From Symbiodinium natans (Eukaryota > Sar > Dinophyceae > Suessiales > Symbiodiniaceae), in NCBI GenBank assembly GCA_905221605.1, contig CAJNDS010002087.1, positions 321,001-385,000 of the forward strand: a stretch of 64,000 bases of DNA, written 5' to 3'. The notes under the pieces were generated by a model. The model worked only from the letters and a program-made list of their open reading frames with translations, was not told where the DNA came from and made no database searches. Numbering within the stretch: the first letter of the stretch is position 1; each line of letters begins with the position of its first letter. Both the position numbers and the translations under genes were made by a program. Positions 48,501 to 60,299 of this stretch are shown here, piece after piece.

Positions 48501-51500
48501 ACCCTTAATTGGGGTCATGTTCTTCCCTCAAGTCTTGTGTTCATTTAGGAATCTGTTTTCAGAGTGTTTTCATCTGCCATCCTCGCCCAAGCCCGGCCTC
48601 TCCAGGCCGTGTCCCTCCGGCTCGAGAACGACGTGCTTACGGAGCAGGTAGCCGAGCTCGAGGCCTATGATACTAGGTAGTAAGATGACAGTATGGCAGT
48701 ATCACAATAGAACGACAACATCGCAGACAACATAAACATGTCAAATTAATTACAAGAATAGACCAATAATGACACAATGAAACAATAATGTATCCAGAAG
48801 TGTAGAAACATAGTAGTTCACGGCAGAGAGAGAGAGAGAACAAGAGAACAGTCTGACCGTGCACTGATACAATGATACGATCTTATGCAGTATAGGTTAT
48901 GATTATTTTATTATTTCATTGGCGTCAGGACCAGAATCAAAAGGGTTTTAGCGCCGGTGGGCCATCAAGAAGGGGACTCCAGGTTTGAGGAGGTCAGCAT
49001 TGGAAGCCCTCACGATGGGCGTGGGGGATGATGGGGGACCCACCGTGAAACGACTGCAGCTGCAGTGCTTTCGCAGGAGGCTCGTGCGGAGTATGTGGCA
49101 CAGGAGGCAAGGGCTGGGAGGTTTATCTATGTCTGACAGCGTGGTCGCAAGGCTTGGAGAGATACAATTGGTTTTTTCAGGGAGCTTGGGGCTGGGAGGT
49201 GCGGATTTGCTACATCACATCCTGATTTCAGTTCGAGGAGATGAAGGGATGATGTTCCCACCCAGGCACCCGAAAAGCTGGAATTCACCGAAGTCGGAAC
49301 ACGCGCCATGGCTTTGCCATGGGGTTTGTAGAGCTTAGGGTGCAGAGGTGGTGCGCTCTAACCCCCCATCCCCACGCAAACCCTGCTGATCTTCATGTAG
49401 CCTCGACAATCCCATTGCCTCCAGGAGCAGTTCACTGCCAAGCTGAATGCAAACGGTGGCTTTTTTGCCCACGAAGAGGCGCCGGTGATGGGCAGGATAA
49501 GAGTTCAGGCTAGTAGTATGCCTAGTATGCAACGTGGGCATGAAGGCAGCAAAGACTCAGAGTCTACCAAGACAACGGTTCAAAATAGTTTGGTTGAGGT
49601 CGGCTTTTCAGAATCCTCTACCCTCGCCTCAACCTGCAGAATCCCTTCACCCCTGCGGGCTTCCCAGAGGAAGTGGTGAACATGACGGGCAAGATTCGGG
49701 AGGTCGACTACAAAATTGCCCTTTGTCAGCAATGTTGGGCGAGAACCCCGAGCCCTGCACGTGAAATCGAAGCCCCCGTGTTCATGCAGAAAGGCTGTGA
49801 GACAGCGCGGCCGATTTGCAAAGCTGCAAGCGGAGCTTGCCAGGTTCAGTTGTTGGCCCCCCCCCCCTCCTCGCTTCGATCTGACAGTTGGCCCAGGCTG
49901 GACTCAGACATAAGCACTACCACAACATCAAGGCTGGAGTTGGAGCTGACAGTCAGGTATGTCCGGCTGAGCCGGAGTTCGACAGCATGCGCACGCCTGA
50001 AGAGCAGCCAAAGCCCTAATTCAACTATGACCGGGCCACAAAAAATCAGAAAGATCATAAACGTCCTCATCAATCATAATTATCATAAAAAATCATATTA
50101 TTCATGATAGTCATGATAATCATGATCCTCATGGTACTCATAATTCTCCTACCAGTCATCAAAGCAAGCAGGACGTGGGCTCCCTGAAGCGCACGATGTC
50201 CCTGATCGAGAAGCGGGGCGAGGCCGGGATCAAAGGGTCTAGGATGGGCTCGTGCAAGTGTAAGTAGGAGTGCAGGAGCACCAAATGGGGGCTTCCGAAA
50301 TTAGGGGTACCTTATTGGGGTCTTTATTCTGAGGGTATCCTACTACTTGGGGTCTATATGAAAGGGGTCCCATATTTTCGTAAACCCCCGAATTACCTAG
50401 GGTCAGTCAGAACTAAGGTTGGGCGAGTTTTGTGCAGGATTGGGCACCATCCTAAACCCGTCCTGAAGCCCAGGTGACTACAGTCCTTGACAAGGTCAAC
50501 GAGGCCCTGGAGAGAGGGGAGGCGCGTGCGGTAGAGTGAGGGCGAACCTTGGGGCGGTGAGCATAAAATGGGCGCCTCCAAAATTAGGAATACTCCGAAT
50601 TCACCCCCGCCCCCAAACATGTTGGTAAGTTTGTACTATTACGGGACCCCCCCCCCCCCCCCAAGAAAAAGAACCGACAAACGTGGGGGAGACACTCGCG
50701 ATTCCACTCACTTCTCCCTCCGTCGCACCAGTGGAGTGTGCAGAGCCCAGATGCGGCCTAGGGTTTAGAGGTGAGGGCTATGCCATTTCTCGAGCTCAAA
50801 TGGCCCGTGGGAAGGGGAGCAGCGTTGTAAAGGAAGAAGACGTGAGTGAGAAGCCCCCTAAGCCCTCAAGACCCTGGCATATGTTGGGTTGATAGGGTTT
50901 AGGGTTTAGGGTTAGCTTCCGCCCTCTTCGCAAAGCAGGTTCTCGACGAGCAAGGTGAAGAGGCTCGCAGCCTCCAGGAGCAGGTAAGCCGTCTGAGGAG
51001 AGAGCCTCTCGGCCTGGGCTTAGGGACCCGCAACGTGGCCCTTCACAGCCCAAACACAGCCCTGACATTCAACTCAGCCTTCCAATCGGCCATGAACACC
51101 ACGATCCAGCAACAGAGCAGGTTCCAGTGCATGCCTTTGCCGGATATTAAGGTCCGAAAAGGTCTGGCCGAAGATCACCTCTTACGAGAAGGACATCTCG
51201 ACATTCAGTGCGAAATTGCAGCTTGGCTTCGTTTATCAATTTTGAGAGCATTCAAGTATAGACATCAACAGGTTCGGGCGTCGCGTGCGTCGTAGCTCTG
51301 GACTGTGCCAAAAAAAGCGCCTACCCAGCCTTCCTGTGCCCCAGCTGTACCTCTGACAGCCCATGCTTTGTTTCGCCTGATGCTTTGGCTCGCCCACGCA
51401 TGCTGCATGAGAGTGCCTGAGAGTCCCTTCACCACGCCGAGCCCTCATGGGTGGTTTTTGTATCTTCCACCACGGGACAAGCTGACAAAGCATTTTATGA

Positions 51501-54500
51501 AGACTTTCCCGGACATTCCCATAAGGCTGAGGTTGTAATCTGCTCGATAGATAACATATTGATCCCTTTTCGGGTGCCCTAGAAGTGGCTGCCTACAGTA
51601 TGGCCAGAGTGCAGGGACTCCCAAAACTACTATATCTTGAAGAGGCACCTAAAACTCATCAGCCCTAAAGAAGCCCGAGCCCCGAAGTCCTTACGACTTC
51701 CCTTGCAACCTCTAAGGAATGCAAGTCTGAAAAACCCTACCCCCGAAGCCTTAAACACTCCTAAAGGCCCCAAGCCCCTCACAACCCCTCAGAACCCCTC
51801 ATAAGCTCTGAAAGGCCTTTAGAAACTCAACGCCTGAAAAAAATTGTAATATGACCTCTTTGAAAGCTTATGACGCCTTAAACTTTGGAATAATGGGCCC
51901 TATAAACAACCCTAAAGCCACTCCAGGTCGGAGACGCAAAAGCAGCTCCATTCCATTCGGGACACGCCCACGCGCGAGGCGGACGACCTAAGGACACACC
52001 TGAAAGCGGAGATCAACCAGGCGCGATTTCAGGGCCGAGAGGTGTTTAGGGCTCTTAGGCGAATACCAATGTGTTCCCTTGATTGGGTTTGAGGGGGGTC
52101 TTGTTCAGGGGAATTGTTTCAAGGCGGGTTCTAAAGGGTCAACATATGATTCGGCCTACAGGGGCACCTTCAAGAGTATCCGTTTTGGGGTAGGCTTGGG
52201 GTCAGTCTGCAGCTCCAGTGGCGAGGGCCCCCGGCCGGGGGTTGAATCTGTCGGAGTGTACCATGAATGCAGGACTTCGGGCTTTCGCACAGGATTGTGT
52301 TTACGCATCGTCAACAGCTTCGCTGCCCTTCGCTGACCTCGCCATGGGCTGGGACAGCGCGGCGTCAGGGCTGTAGTGGTGGCACTCCACATGCTTTCAA
52401 ACATGCACAAACTGCAGCCTTTGCCATTCTGCAAACGTTCTGGCAGGTGAAGCGGATGATGGCTCAGTTGGGACGGCTGCGCGACATCCAGCGGGTGAAT
52501 GCGCAGGCTAAGACGTGCTGTGGTGTAGATTGGCGCTCTGTTCTACTCTCTCTCTCTCTCTCGCTTGCTCTCTCTCTCTCTCTGTCACTCTCTGCCTCGT
52601 GTCCGTTCTCGCCTAACCTCACCTATGCCCTATGCCAATGCACACAAGCATACGTCTACCTCGAGAGAGAGCGGTTTTGGATCGACACGCCCACAACACG
52701 AGCCCCGAGTCATGCCGTGTAGGAGGCCACTTGCAGGTTTCAGGTGAAAGGGGATTGCGATGGGCAAGACAAGAAGAGGCTTGCGTCGGGGGAGGTCGCG
52801 CTTCTTAGTAGGAACGAAGAGCAGCTGGCCGTGAAGGAAGGGCAAGCAGCCGACTCACAGGGTTGTGCAAACCTGGGAAACTGTGCAGACTAGGGAGTCG
52901 CGAGCGAGTGTCGAACTCCAGGAAATTTCAACGGCATCTGTGACTGGGGAATTGGATTGGCCTTCCCACGCACTGGATAGGGTGACAGCGAACGAGCTTG
53001 CACAGGCCCTGCGATGGGGCCTACTTGATATTGGGGCATGTTTCGGGGTATATGACGCGGTCGTGCCAACAGTGAACCGGAAACATTGCGGGCGCGACTG
53101 GCGCAGGAGGCCCTGTGACTCCCAAAGACCTGGAGAACAAGAAGCGAGAACAAAGCAAAGTTACCTGTATGGTTCAGGTTCATGTACGCATTCTCCTGTG
53201 CAATATGCGGTGCTCCCACATGTAATGCACACGTTGGAGTGCACTAGAGCACCGCTGCGGCGGCTTGCAGGAGATCGGCATGGTGGAGCGGGTCCGGGCC
53301 AAACTCTCCAAGCAAGTGCGTGTGCGAACTTCAGCTGCATGATCTCCAAGGCGCACGGGCACCTGCAAACCCTAATGGTTGTCGACACATGCCCAGGAAA
53401 ACTGTTGGCAGAGGGGAACGCGGACGAATTGGCAGACAAGATCGCAAACTTGCAGGACGACACAAACAGGCCCGTCTTTCGATTGCTCGGCTTCCGTGCA
53501 ATCTTCCTGCTTGTAGGACGCAGTCCGTGTTTGCAGGGATGCTGCGTGCCTGGAGTAGTTGCCAAAGGCGACGTGTCACGTTGCACGATCATCATTCTTT
53601 TGGTTGCTGGTTGTTTGCTTGGTTCATGTGGCTAGTTGCTGTGCCACCTGGCGTAGCATGTGTGTTCTTACATTGAGCGAAGGGACTAAGTTGCATTCCA
53701 TCCGTCAGATGCTTCTACAGTTCATCTTCGCGGGCGACTAGCCTTTTCAAACCGCGCGTTGTCGAGGCCCTCCAAATCCCAAGCCCAAGCTTACTTCTTT
53801 CTGTCGACCCTAGAGTCCAACTCCTCCTATGGGCCCTAAAGCCCTGACCACTAATGATGCCTTAAGTGCGAATTCCTGGAGGCTACGAACCACCATCAAA
53901 GACCTGGAAGGCAGGCTTCAGCCCCTCACCAAGGAGGCTGCGCATGAAAGGGCGTGGGAGAGACTCTTTTACACGGGGCCGTCCTAAATTCCTGCGAATA
54001 GCAACCACGTACAGCCAGGAAGGACACTCGGAGCGAAGTTTCTGACCTGGCTTCAGCAGCAAGGGGTTTGTCGGGGGAGGGGGGCGGAGATCGTGTTGCA
54101 GTTGCCACATCCTTCTGCCTTTGCCGTGCCAAAACTTTTGAGCCCCAAATGAATATAAACTATAGACTGGTCAGTCCACATCCTAAGCATGAAACCGCCC
54201 GGCTCTTGCGAGGCAGGTGTCATCATCACCAAGCTACGAGAGATGCCCTTTGAGTTCACCACAGAGACGGGCAAGCTTCTTGGCCAGCTTCATGTGGCTC
54301 CGTTTGGAGGCTCTATCCGTCTATCCTCATCAAACTTCAACCATCGGTTGGCGCTGCAACTGAACTTCAGGATTCATCAGGGACTCTTGATACTATTGGC
54401 AGATGGTGGATTGTATTCCCCCCCTCCCGCAACCCCAGATTTGTTTTGCATGACCGTCTCAGCTAAGGCTCCGCGAGCAGCTGATTGCCAGCATCCACCA

Positions 54501-55136
54501 GGCCCAAATGAATCCAATGCTGTTGCACACTTCACACTTCCTGAGAGAGGGCTCGGGAGTTTGGGATGCTATTTTGCCGCGTAGAGAGAGGAATGACTGC
54601 AGCCTAAACCCTGCACGAGAGGGGGGGCCCGAAGCTTTCAACTTTCGCGCATTGATCTTTGGGCGTTACGGCAATGCATCGCTTGCGACACTCCGCCCGT
54701 CTTTGAAGGGTCAGGTCCGCAACCCTAACCCCTACGTGATTCAGGGTTTTGGCTCGGGCTGCGATGCACGGCACGATCCAAGGAATCGCACTGGAAAGAG
54801 CGGCTAGCTGCAACTGGGCGGCATGGGTTTTTTAAGGAGTTTCTGGGCGGTCCTCCAAAAATGTATTTCCTTCTGGAGGTACTCTAAAACTAAATGCAAG
54901 CCTCCGTGCAGAAGGGATCTTAGTTTAATTCGGCAGCTGGGCAAGCTTGCGGCCGTCTTCGGTCCTGAGCATCCCACGGACTCTTGGGGGAGACCGTGGC
55001 AAACAAAGCCTCCGAAAACCCCCCACACCCCACCTGCACCTTACGGCATACCATTCAGGTCCTTCGCGGGGAGAAGTTGCAGAACATCCGTTACATTGCC
55101 TTGTTGAAGAAGGCGCTGTCCCAAAAGACTTCCTGA
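43888..55136 (+). CDS. Multi-exon coiled-coil protein
   Basis: About twenty short exons with AG|G acceptors and GT/GC donors encode charged heptad-like helix; no named family recognised. Best exons: 43888-43946 (ETLRRSDAGLQELQR), 47966 to about 48011 (VEQALVQGERLGKDL), 48143-48175 (DSTAYENLRRE), 48606-48662 (SLRLENDVLTEQVAELE), 49425-49448 (EQFTAKLN), 49670 to about 49717 (EVVNMTGKIREVDYKI), 49897-49956, 50172-50222 (SLKRTMSLIEKRGE), 50474 to about 50521 (VLDKVNEALERGE), 50939-50983 (VLDEQGEEARSLQEQ, donor GTAAG), 51927-52041 (READDLRTHLKAEINQARF), 52447 to about 52505, 52744 to about 52860, about 53111-53159, 53271-53315 (EIGMVERVRAKLSKQ), about 53411-53467, 53880 to about 53945 (LRTTIKDLEGRLQ), about 54214-54290, 54468 to about 54515, 55059-55136 (LLKKALSQKTS, stop). 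Many join in phase 0. It may be a scaffold or flagellar/centrosomal protein, or the channel's tail. Confidence 0.58.
43951..44015 (+). repeat. Degenerate TTTGGGG/TTTAGGG tract
   Basis: Starts 4 nt after the GT donor of coiled-coil exon 43888-43946. Confidence 0.8.
45130..45200 (-). repeat. Interstitial CCCTAAA tract
   Basis: Several CCCTAAA units in two blocks, in the gap between exons 43946 and 47966. Confidence 0.75.
45355..45600. repeat. Compound ATA, (TA)n, (AC)n, (CT)n microsatellite
   Basis: AAATATAAGC units, TATATA at about 45402-45418, AC run at 45486-45499 and CT run at 45546-45580. Confidence 0.9.
46587..46606 (-). repeat. Short CCCTAAA tract
   Basis: AACCCTAAACCCTAAACCCT, no exon assigned nearby. 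Confidence 0.7.
48664..48920. other. AT-rich stretch after exon 48606-48662
   Basis: Low-GC sequence with ACAATAATG-like words and a GA run at 48826-48838; no gene seen. Confidence 0.55.
50040..50150. repeat. ATCAT-rich AT island
   Basis: Repeated AATCATAAT, TCATGATAATCATGAT words, in the intron before exon 50172. Confidence 0.65.
50286..50390. mobile_element. Family A inverted-repeat element, copy 3
   Basis: 105 bp. Left end TGGGGGCTTCCGAAATTAGG; the reverse complement of the right end is CGGGGGTTTACGAAAATATG. Shares GGGGTCTATAT and TTAGGGGTACC with the other copies. Lies in the intron between coiled-coil exons 50172 and 50474. A left-end fragment recurs at about 50570-50600. Confidence 0.68.
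50647..50662. repeat. Poly-C run
   Basis: About 16 C in the intron before exon 50939. Confidence 0.85.
50889..50915 (+). repeat. Short TTTAGGG tract before an acceptor
   Basis: TAGGGTTTAGGGTTTAGGG, ending about 25 nt before the AG|G of exon 50939-50983; an exception to the strand trend seen elsewhere. Confidence 0.8.
52545..52602. repeat. (CT)n microsatellite
   Basis: CT run with small interruptions in the intron after exon 52447. Confidence 0.9.
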
Positions 55137-58100
55137 TTTTGATCATTGCCGGGGCCCTCAGCAGGGCCTGCATAGCAATATGCTCATATCCATATAAACC
55201 ATCGAGCAAAACAAAGACATACAAATATTAACATAGAATCATTTAGTACTGTAACAACTAAATAATAGAACAATCTGATAATATAAAATCTATGTTGGAT
55301 TTGCCCAAATGTATTTGAGTATTGCCTGAGGTCGTCGTCGAAGTCCCAGAGAGGGGCTGTGGCACAGGTTTTTCGTGCGGACACCCCCCGTGGGGTGGAG
55401 TCCTTGATAAGAATATTGTCCGACACCTGTACAGCCGGTAGCTTCTTCGTCGACAAGAGGCTGGCGTGGTATAGGGGACTGGTAGTCACGGGATGGCGAG
55501 TCCTCAGAGAAAGCGCTAGACTCTACCAAGCCACGCTGCCGCACCTTAACTTTGCAAAGAGCTTTAGGATGTACGCTTTCGGGTTCAGACTTCGACAGTT
55601 CCCGCATTCGTCTTCTCCTATAGGGCGTGCGGAGCAGAGGATCGCCATCTGCGTGTGTCAAGGAGGACCTTCGGGGGCGCCCATGCGTAGTGGCTTGAGA
55701 TTGCGCACAGGGCGCCGTATGCAAAGCTCTATGATGAGCCGCTGCATGAGTGCCCTCGAAGTTCCTCGGAGGTTGTGCGCTGCACCGTTCCAACGTTTAA
55801 GTTCCCCTCGCCTCGGCAAGCTCCTGTCCGCCCGGTGTTGCATTCTTTCAGTATAGGGGCCTTAATAATTAATATTTAGAATAGGGTTTCAGGGGTTACT
55901 ATAGTACAAATATATGTAGGTTTGTGGGCCTTGAGTCCCCAAGCTCCCGTGCTCCACCCTTTTAATCCAATCGGGTTCGTTTGGTCGGTTGTGTTGCCTT
56001 ATTTCCTCAGAATCTGGAGCATATAAGCCCGAGTTCCCGTAGGTGTTTGGCCCCCTCCAAGCTTTGGGGAGAAGGCGATCGAAGATCTCGGGTTTCTGGC
56101 CAAAGGATCCCTCTCAGCTGTGGCCTTTTCAGCTTTAGGGCAGGGCAGGGTTCCTGTAGAGCTTTGGGTCGGACATTGCAAGTGGTGGAATCCGGTATGT
56201 GCCACTCACATTCACCAAGATCTGCGTGGTAGAAGTGCAGACGACGGTTTAGTCTTCAGCAGACTCTGGCACATTCTCGTAAGGGGTTCGTGGGAACCCA
56301 AAACCCCAAACTCCTCCCCGCGTTTGCATGTGAAGTGTGAGAGTCGAAAAGCGGGCAGTGCTTGTGCCCCTGGGCGGGTACTCCTCCAAGCTGTGAGGTG
56401 TCTGATCGGTTGCCACACGCACCCCAAGCCCTTCAAGAAACTCTCAAGCCCTTCCAGCCTGAAACCTGATACCCTAAAGCCCAAGATCTTCAAGCCTCTG
56501 GGGCCTTGTAATTATAGGCAGTTCGGGGATTTAGAGGGCTCAGGGCATTTTGACGTAGGAGGCTCATAAAGGTTAGATAGGCCCAAGAACTGCCACAAAA
56601 GGGAAACTCTGATCCTTGGAGTAATGAACCGTGAGCCTGGCCCTACAAGGCTTAGGACGTCAGACCCTGACTTCAGCAGCCTCGACGTACCTCTCGCCGC
56701 AGTGGCGCCGGAGACGGTCATCCCCTGCTCAACAACTTGGGGATATGAAGTGTGGGCTAAGGTTAGTTGCATACGATGGCTTATGGGGCTTGAAAGCTGT
56801 CGGGCCTGAGCCCTACTTGATTCGCCTCTCCAAAGGCTTCTGCCCATCGCAAAAGGGCCGATCGGCGCCGCTGCAGGATGCGCTCTGGACCACCAGCCGC
56901 GCAAGAATGGCCATCGCTGTTTCTGAGCTGCTGAGCGCGCGCCGTCTTGCTCCCGGAGCACGCTGAGTCAGGGCAGAAAGAGTATCGGGTGTCTCAAGCA
57001 TGGCCCACCAACCACTCACAAAGACGGCCACACCCGAAGCCCACATCCTCAAACCATGAACTCGAATCCTCAACCCACAAGCAAAACCCCTTTACCGAAG
57101 CAACTGGCAACGAAGCCCTTTCGCGAACTGTGTCGCTCCTGCCACTTCGGCCTAAAGAAGAGACGCATGGCTTCGGGTAGGGCATGGTAGGGCCAAAGTT
57201 CTGACAAGCGAGCAGAGATCCCGCCCCAATCATTCTATCTGGATGCCCCTCGGCTCTAGTCGTTGCCACGGCATGTTTTTGCGAATCTCAATGTTCAACC
57301 CTGTCACAGAATGCTTGCACATCTTGCAGGTCTTCAAAGGGATCCTTGCATAGGGGAAGGGGAAGACTACCACGGGAGGATTCCCACTCCAAGCCGCACT
57401 TCCCTCTTGGCTCCAGCTCTGGATCCAGAACGGGGGCGGGGTTCATGGTAGGGTTCAGGGTTGAATGCCCCCCCTTTCACTGTTCGCTTGGGGCCTCGGG
57501 CGTGTAGAGGGGGCTTCAAGCTCAGCCTATAGTTCGTGGAAAAGGAGCCCCCCCCCGCGGGTGCTTTTAGGCATAGGCTGGCAGCGGTCTAACCCATGTG
57601 AGAACGCCCACTATGCACCTCTGAAAAGCTAAGGGCACAACCCCTAGGAAACTCCACCGGGAGCCTCATAAGTGGCCGAACACGACTTACCTACACCGGG
57701 CAAAGCATTGGGAACACGCTCAATCTTTTGTGCTTAGTCGCACCCAACGAAAAGTGGTCAGCGAGGCGGCCAAGTGAGGCTGCTCGGGTTGGGCTTGGGC
57801 TCGGGAACGGAAGCGTCCCCTCAGACGTTTTCTCCGAAGACCCCTTGGGCTTTCCGAAGCTCTGCAGAGCCTTCGGTGCAAAGATGTCCCATCCACCCAC
57901 CCGCACTTAGGCCGAGATGAAGCCTTTGCCACTCCATTTCATTGGCGCTTCTTCCACGTAATCTACAGACCGGGGATCATGTTGTTGAAGTTGGAGGTTT
58001 AGGAGTTGAAGTTGTCAGCCAGAACCTCCGAGTGTTGACCGCCAAGACAGGATTTCCACTTGCTGCCTATGGGGTGAAGACAGCCAGATGGCAGCTACGC

Positions 58101-58158
58101 AGCCCTCCCCCCCAAAAAAAATGTACCAAAAACCCTCCCGGAAGAAGGAGGCTAAGGT

Positions 58159-58205
<47 letters not shown>

Positions 58206-58780
58206 CAGCTCGGGGACTTGCCGCAGGTTGCTCTAGCAGCGACCTTCGCAGCCTGGGCATGGATCCTCTACATGTGGCCGTTCCTTGGTTGGTTTAGGAG
58301 ATGCCTGCAAGCCCTCCGAGGTGTGGCCCTTCAGAGTAGTTGGCCCAAAGCTCGTGCTACCGTGGCTACCCACCTGCTTCCGGTGATGGATCCGGAAACC
58401 TCGAACCCCGAATCCCAAGTGATGCCCAGGCGCTGCTCTCGCCGGAGGCCGCTGCGTGAAAGGGTCCCGGTGTTAGGGATCCAGAAGCATTGGGCTCCCC
58501 TTGCTGCCGCCCAGTTACAAGTTACAAGTATCCAACTCAAAGCTCCCTACCCGAAGGAAGTGGACACCATGCACCCTTCAGAGCTCAAGGGGGATTTTTT
58601 CAGTTTGGGCTCCAACTTTGAAGTTCAGAGGGGCTCCATAGGTCCTCCTTGCTAAGGTGATCCAGGAGCTGGCCAGTGTGGGTCTTGGGTGACGGAGACC
58701 TCACAGTGTGCAACAATCAGATGTTCAGGGCTTTAGGTTTTACGGTGGGAGCTCTAAGCCCCCCCCCCTCCCCCTAGAAG
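55137..58780. other. Gene-poor interval after the coiled-coil exons
   Basis: Contains a short AT-rich stretch (55180-55310) and a 500-bp block open on both strands: + 55359-55856 (165 codons, RESARLYQATLPHLNF) and - 55290-55793 (167 codons). Neither shows a domain and I cannot choose between them. No other gene seen. Confidence 0.4.
58157..58201. repeat. Poly-G run of about 45 nt
   Basis: Uninterrupted G from about 58158 to 58201. It splits an open frame at 57942-58655 into a poly-Gly artefact. Such a run could form G-quadruplex DNA or be length-mis-called. Confidence 0.95.
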
Positions 58781-58889
58781 TAGCTGTTAAGTTGGAAGCC
58801 CGCGATGCCAATCTCCTACACCGCCTAGTAGCCCGCTCCCATCGAGATGTCCTGAAGGCGTACGCTTTGCAAAAGGGAGAGAACTAAAA
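58772..58889 (+). CDS. Possible terminal exon of a helical protein
   Basis: Open stretch with LEVAVKLEARDANLLHRLVA and RSHRDVLKAYALQKGEN then TAA. Helical and charged like the coiled-coil exons, so it may be their last exon, but the acceptor (CTAG|A) is unusual. Confidence 0.3.
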
Positions 58890-59369
58890 GTTTGAGGGAG
58901 GACTAGATTATGGGCCTGTAGGGTGTCATAGAGAAAAACAGCATTATCTCTGTCATCTTCCTGGATGGACTGTCGCGTACCCACGACTTGCGGGGCGATA
59001 TAAACGGCCTCCGGGTCCAAGGCCGCATCCAATCTGGCATTACAATTGTTCAAGATTACGGTGCTCTACTAGGATGGAGTTAAGCTCCGTCCAAAAGTCG
59101 AGTTTGCGTCTACCTGGCTGGGAGCATATATGTTGAAGATAGATTTTTCGTGGGGAGACATTTAGGGTGAGCTCACAGATACGGGGTGAGTGGGGCTTAA
59201 AGTCCGTGACATGCGGTCGGAGCTTGGGAGAAACAAAGAACCCAACTCCATGGTGTTTAGATTGGCCCTTTTCTTTTTCAAACGTGGGGTCGCCTGCAGG
59301 GCCTACACCCAGGAGGCAGAACCCGAAATCGCCGAAGACAAGTCCTGGCCAATCGAACTTACCGTGGGA

Positions 59370-59528
59370 TGTTCCCCCTTATACTAACCGTCCTTAACAG
59401 GGATCCGAATAGGGGGTATTTACTATACTCCCTATTAAGGGCCTTATACTAACAGTCCTTAACAGGGATCAGAATAGGGGGGTATGTACTATACTCCCTC
59501 TTAAGGGCTGGTAGTATAAGGGGGAACA
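59370..59528. mobile_element. Small element with 17-bp perfect terminal inverted repeats
   Basis: TGTTCCCCCTTATACTA at 59370-59386 is inverted as TAGTATAAGGGGGAACA at 59512-59528. Between them lie two tandem 64-bp units (about 59378-59440 and 59442-59507) each with CCTTAACAGGGAT, GAATAGGGGG and ACTATACTCCCT. A related half occurs near 32597-32630. MITE-like, no coding capacity. Confidence 0.8.
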
Positions 59529-59608
59529 TACCGAAGTTTACGGCCGCGGGTCTGAGGTCAGGCCTTGGGCCGGAGCCCTGGTCAGCCCAGCGTTCAAGGC
59601 CGGGGATG

Positions 59609-59640
59609 AGGGTTTAGGGTTTAGGGTTTAGGGTTTCAGG
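59609..59640 (+). repeat. Interstitial TTTAGGG tract
   Basis: Four clean units; faces the CCCTAAA tract at 59803-59837 across about 160 bp. Confidence 0.88.
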
Positions 59641-59771
59641 GTTGAGGGGTCAGATGTCAGGATCTCAGTGAACCTTGTGATGATTCGTTCGCAAGGTTCA
59701 AAAATGGCTGATGAGTTCTGTTCCTTTGCAGGGGCCTGGGACAAGACCCTAAACCACGTCGAGACCTGCTG

Positions 59772-59837
59772 AGTGGTTCGTCCAGTTATGCTGGTGCCAA
59801 AATAACCCTAAACCTTAAACCCTAAACCCTAAACCCG
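59772..59837 (-). repeat. Family B copy 5 plus CCCTAAA tract
   Basis: GTGGTTCGTCCAGTTATGCT then GGTGCCAAAATAACCCTAAA and further CCCTAAA units to 59837. Confidence 0.65.
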
Positions 59838-59944
59838 AATCTAGGCGCAGGCGCCGGTGCGCCAAGAGCCGCGCGCAGCCCCGCGGGCAGCCCCCGGGAG
59901 GCGCCGAGGGAGTTCCATGCTTCGGGATTTTGGGGCTTTATGGC

Positions 59945-59958
59945 CCCCCCCCCCCCCA
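59945..59958. repeat. Poly-C run
   Basis: About 14 C; another CT-broken run lies at 60251-60270. Confidence 0.8.
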
Positions 59959-60299
59959 CCCCAACTCTAAATATTCCCACTAGATATTCCCATTGTAAGT
60001 GGATCCTTCGGTATCTTGGGACTACGTCTGGGGTTAAGGGGGCGATTATCTGTCAGGAGAAAGGATTTGTTTAGTTTGGGCTCCTGCCTCAAGTCGCCAA
60101 GTTTGCCAGGAATCTCGACGGCCTCGGTCGCCTGGATCCCCGCCGCCACTCGTCCCCTCGGCGAGGCGACCGACTCAGGGCGCTACTAATGTATGAAGAG
60201 GAACCCATAAAGTTAGCAGATGCCATTTCCATTCTCGAATCATGCAACCGGCCCCCCCCCCCTCCCCCGCCCCTAGCACCCAAACCATAACAACCTATG

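Noticed and set aside
57942-58655. 237-codon plus frame with a poly-Gly stretch
   Set aside because: Held open across the poly-G run; no motif on either side, and a shift of the run length would break it.
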